DNA from: Nostoc sp. CENA543
Lineage (GTDB): Bacteria > Cyanobacteriota > Cyanobacteriia > Cyanobacteriales > Nostocaceae
Direction of reading: 5' to 3'
Length of the DNA stretch: 64,000 bases
Assembly: GCF_002896875.1 (NCBI RefSeq)
Contig: NZ_CP023278.1
Span: 2,170,001-2,234,000, forward strand
Below, piece after piece: positions 61,527-64,000 of the stretch. The notes under the pieces are model-generated. The model was not told the DNA's origin. It was given only the letters and a program-made list of their open reading frames with translations, and did no database searches. The position numbers and the translations under genes are program-made. Within the stretch, counting starts at the first letter, position 1; every line of letters begins with the position of its first letter.

Positions 61527-63995
61527 ATGAAAGTAACTTTTACAGTCTTTGGTTTAATTGGCGGAATTGTCATAAGCGTTATTGGCAGCAGTTGTGTTAA
61601 TGCTCAAGTTATTCCCGATAGTTCTGTTGGGACAAATGTCTCCCCAGGTTCAGAACATTTCACGATTACTAATGGCCAGCGTGTCGGCAATAACCTGTTT
61701 CACAGTTTCCAACAATTCTCCATTCCTAAAGATGGCTCTGCTTTCTTCGACAATGCTTCCGATATCCAAAATATTTTTAGTCGTGTGACTGGTGGCAGTG
61801 TTTCTGATATTGATGGTTTAATTCAAGCTAATGGTAGTGCCAATTTATTTTTACTCAATCCCAATGGAATTATTTTTGGCTCTAATGCCAGGTTAAATAT
61901 TGGTGGGTCTTTTGTAGCAACAACAGCCGATAGTATTACATTTGCTAATGGGACAGAATTTAGTGGAATCGACACCAATGCAACTCCTCTGCTGACTATG
62001 AGTGTACCAATTGGGTTACAGTTTGGTGGTCATCCGGGAACAATTTCTGTTGAGGGAACAGGGAACAATCAGATATTAAATGGCACATCTCCTATTTCGG
62101 GATTAACCAGTACCAACGGGTTACAGGTGCAATCTGGAAAAACACTAGCTTTGGTGGGTGGAAATCTTGTCCTCAATGGTAGTTTTCTGGCCGCGCCAGG
62201 AGGACGCATTGAGTTAGGAAGCATTACTCAAGGCGATGTCGACATCAATTTAACTCCTCAAGCCTTAACCCTGAACTATCCTGACGAAAACTATAGCTTT
62301 GGTGATATTCATATGAGCCACCGTGCTGTAGCCTCTGCTCGTGGAACTACTCCAGGATCAATTCAAGTCCAAGGGAAACAGATCAACCTTGAAGATGGTG
62401 CTTTACTGGTAGTACAAAATCTAGGTAGCCAAACTGCGGGTGATATTACCATCAATGCCACGGAATCGCTGCAAGTGATGGGAATGTCCCCAGACTTTAT
62501 AACTTCCAGTGGAATCATCAATGAGACTCTACGAGCAGGCGCAGCCGGAAATATTGTCATTACTACCCCAAAACTCCACATTGATCGAGGTGCGTTCGTT
62601 CTGAATCGTACTTATAGTTCAGCACCCAGTGGTGATGTTGAAGTCAAAGCTAGTGAAGTATCAGTGGGTGGTATTCAACCGGGGAATCCTTTGATTGCTC
62701 CGATATTTGGCATACTGATGGCTGCAACTTATGGTAGAGGTCAAGGTGGAGATTTATTACTCTCTACCGATCGCCTGACAATTTTCGGTGGTGGTAATGT
62801 TGGTACTAGAAGCTTGTCTAGTGGCAATGGTGGCAATGCCAAAATCAGTGCTGATACTGTTGAGGTATCAAGTTTGAATACCCTCCCAGGCCCTTTATTG
62901 ATTAGTTTGCTATCAGCGAATACTTTTGGTGCAGGGAATGCCGGCAATCTTCAACTTGATACCCGCAAATTGTCTATTCAAGATGGGGGTTTAGTTTCAG
63001 TTTCGACTGTGAGTTTTGGCAACGCTGGCAATCTGACGATCAACGCCTCGGAGTCAATCGATGTCAATGGCATGAAAGATCCAGAAAATCCCAGTTATAT
63101 TGGAGCGATCGCTCGTGCATACACCGTGTTCACAACTACTGGTTTTGTGAATAATAGCAACTCTACCGCCGATGCCGGTAGTGTCACTATCAACACTCCC
63201 AAATTAACCATTAGCAATCAAGCAAAAGTGTTTGCCCAAAATCAGATTTTAGGTGATGCCGGGACTTTAGCAATTAATGCCAATATCTTACATCTTGAAA
63301 ATGGCGGTAGTCTTTCCACATCCACAAAAGTCGGCGAAGGTGGTAATATCAAACTCGAACTGCGCGATTACTTGCTCCTGCGTCGCGGCAGCCTGATCAA
63401 TGCCGAAGCAGGTGGTACAGGCAATAGCGGCAATATCAATATTAATTCACCCATCATTGTTGGGTTAGAAAACAGTGATATTATTGCCAATGCCGTCAAC
63501 GGCAAAGGTGGAAATATTGAAATTACTACTCAAGGTATTTTCGGCTTAGAATATCGTTCTCAACTCACCCCAGAAAATGACATCACAGCTAGTTCCCAAT
63601 TTGGGGTAAATGGTACAGTACAGGTTCATACTATCGGTGTAGATCCCAATTCTGGTTTATTAGAATTACCGGAAAATGTGACTGATCCATCCCAACAAGT
63701 TGCTACAGGCTGTGCTGATACGAGTAGTAGTAGTTTTATCGCTACAGGACGTGGTGGAATACCACAGAATCCCTCACAGGAGGTGAGGAGCGATCGCACT
63801 TGGTCTGATATTCGTGACATCTCTGCATTCCACAACACACCACAAATCCAAGCACAAACACCCACACAACCGCAAATTCCCATTCAAGCTACATCTTGGC
63901 ATCGTAATCCTCAAGGCAAAATTGAATTAGTGGCAGCTAAATCTTCCACCAATGTACAGCCATCATTAACCTGTGCTGCTATTCCTCAAAGTTAA
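61527..63995 (+). CDS. TpsA7 exoprotein, FHA-type TPS domain
   Basis: An 822-residue TpsA (ATG at 61527, chosen over 61428 for the same reason as in TpsA5). The signal peptide M-K-V-T-F-T-V-F-G-L-I-G-G-I and TPS domain match TpsA5. The beta-helix middle has H-I-D-R-G-A-F-V-L-N-R-T-Y and M-K-D-P-E-N-P-S-Y-I-G segments not seen elsewhere. The C-terminus ends L-T-C-A-A-I-P-Q-S. It ends five bases before the window edge, so more copies may follow outside. Confidence 0.88.
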   Translation: MKVTFTVFGLIGGIVISVIGSSCVNAQVIPDSSVGTNVSPGSEHFTITNGQRVGNNLFHSFQQFSIPKDGSAFFDNASDIQNIFSRVTGGSVSDIDGLIQANGSANLFLLNPNGIIFGSNARLNIGGSFVATTADSITFANGTEFSGIDTNATPLLTMSVPIGLQFGGHPGTISVEGTGNNQILNGTSPISGLTSTNGLQVQSGKTLALVGGNLVLNGSFLAAPGGRIELGSITQGDVDINLTPQALTLNYPDENYSFGDIHMSHRAVASARGTTPGSIQVQGKQINLEDGALLVVQNLGSQTAGDITINATESLQVMGMSPDFITSSGIINETLRAGAAGNIVITTPKLHIDRGAFVLNRTYSSAPSGDVEVKASEVSVGGIQPGNPLIAPIFGILMAATYGRGQGGDLLLSTDRLTIFGGGNVGTRSLSSGNGGNAKISADTVEVSSLNTLPGPLLISLLSANTFGAGNAGNLQLDTRKLSIQDGGLVSVSTVSFGNAGNLTINASESIDVNGMKDPENPSYIGAIARAYTVFTTTGFVNNSNSTADAGSVTINTPKLTISNQAKVFAQNQILGDAGTLAINANILHLENGGSLSTSTKVGEGGNIKLELRDYLLLRRGSLINAEAGGTGNSGNININSPIIVGLENSDIIANAVNGKGGNIEITTQGIFGLEYRSQLTPENDITASSQFGVNGTVQVHTIGVDPNSGLLELPENVTDPSQQVATGCADTSSSSFIATGRGGIPQNPSQEVRSDRTWSDIRDISAFHNTPQIQAQTPTQPQIPIQATSWHRNPQGKIELVAAKSSTNVQPSLTCAAIPQS

Positions 63996-64000
63996 TGATT

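Noticed and set aside
45831-63883. Many antisense frames inside the tpsA genes
   Set aside because: They are reverse-strand shadows of the repetitive beta-helix codons and show no ribosome sites or domains.

Overview
The window is chromosomal DNA from a filamentous cyanobacterium of the Nostoc/Anabaena type. The evidence is the very frequent HIP1 palindrome GCGATCGC, the intergenic heptamer and octamer repeats (TCAATAG/TCATTAG, TGACTAA, AGGGGTGT), the rsmA-ispE-DUF3082 order, multi-PAS histidine kinases, a XisA/XisC-like recombinase and a two-partner secretion locus with cyanobacterial FHA-type exoproteins. No rRNA, tRNA or CRISPR array was seen.

Layout. 1-2400: housekeeping cluster on the minus strand (rsmA, ispE, a DUF3082 membrane protein). 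2600-7600: accessory segment with a decayed vapC, a Pepco + caspase/FGE pair whose 3' end looks like a diversity-generating-retroelement variable region, a parDE-type toxin-antitoxin pair and a Uma2 nuclease-fold gene. 7600-15400: a 1134-residue PAS histidine kinase, a XisA/XisC-like tyrosine recombinase, a GerMN lipoprotein, an Rpn/DUF4351 protein, and an orphan ParA with a ribbon-helix-helix partner behind a palindromic operator candidate. 15769-18826: a 40-residue membrane peptide, an MBL-fold hydrolase and peroxiredoxin Q.

18918-27429 is a DNA phosphorothioation (Dnd) island: dndD and dndC on the minus strand, a divergent dndB-like DGQHR gene, a large DUF262/HNH protein that resembles SspE/GmrSD-type effectors, and a Dnd-associated protein 4. 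dndE and dndFGH are absent from the window. A PLP-dependent cysteine desulfurase/lyase-like gene follows. The likely logic is sulfur modification by DndC/DndD, regulation through DndB, and restriction by the DUF262/HNH protein instead of DndFGH.

28957-43270: mixed genes (GT-B glycosyltransferase, acyltransferase, YjbQ, Nif3-like, DUF6679-like, ATP-grasp, site-2 protease with TPRs, a PAS/GAF histidine kinase) with many small repeats and MITE-like elements. A perfect CRP-type palindrome precedes a 71-residue gene. One intergenic repeat family has inserted in frame into the PAS/GAF histidine kinase.

43642-63995: a two-partner secretion locus with one TpsB outer-membrane transporter followed by seven tandem TpsA exoproteins of about 810-916 residues. 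Their ends and intergenic spacers are nearly identical between some copies, which points to recent duplication and gene conversion.
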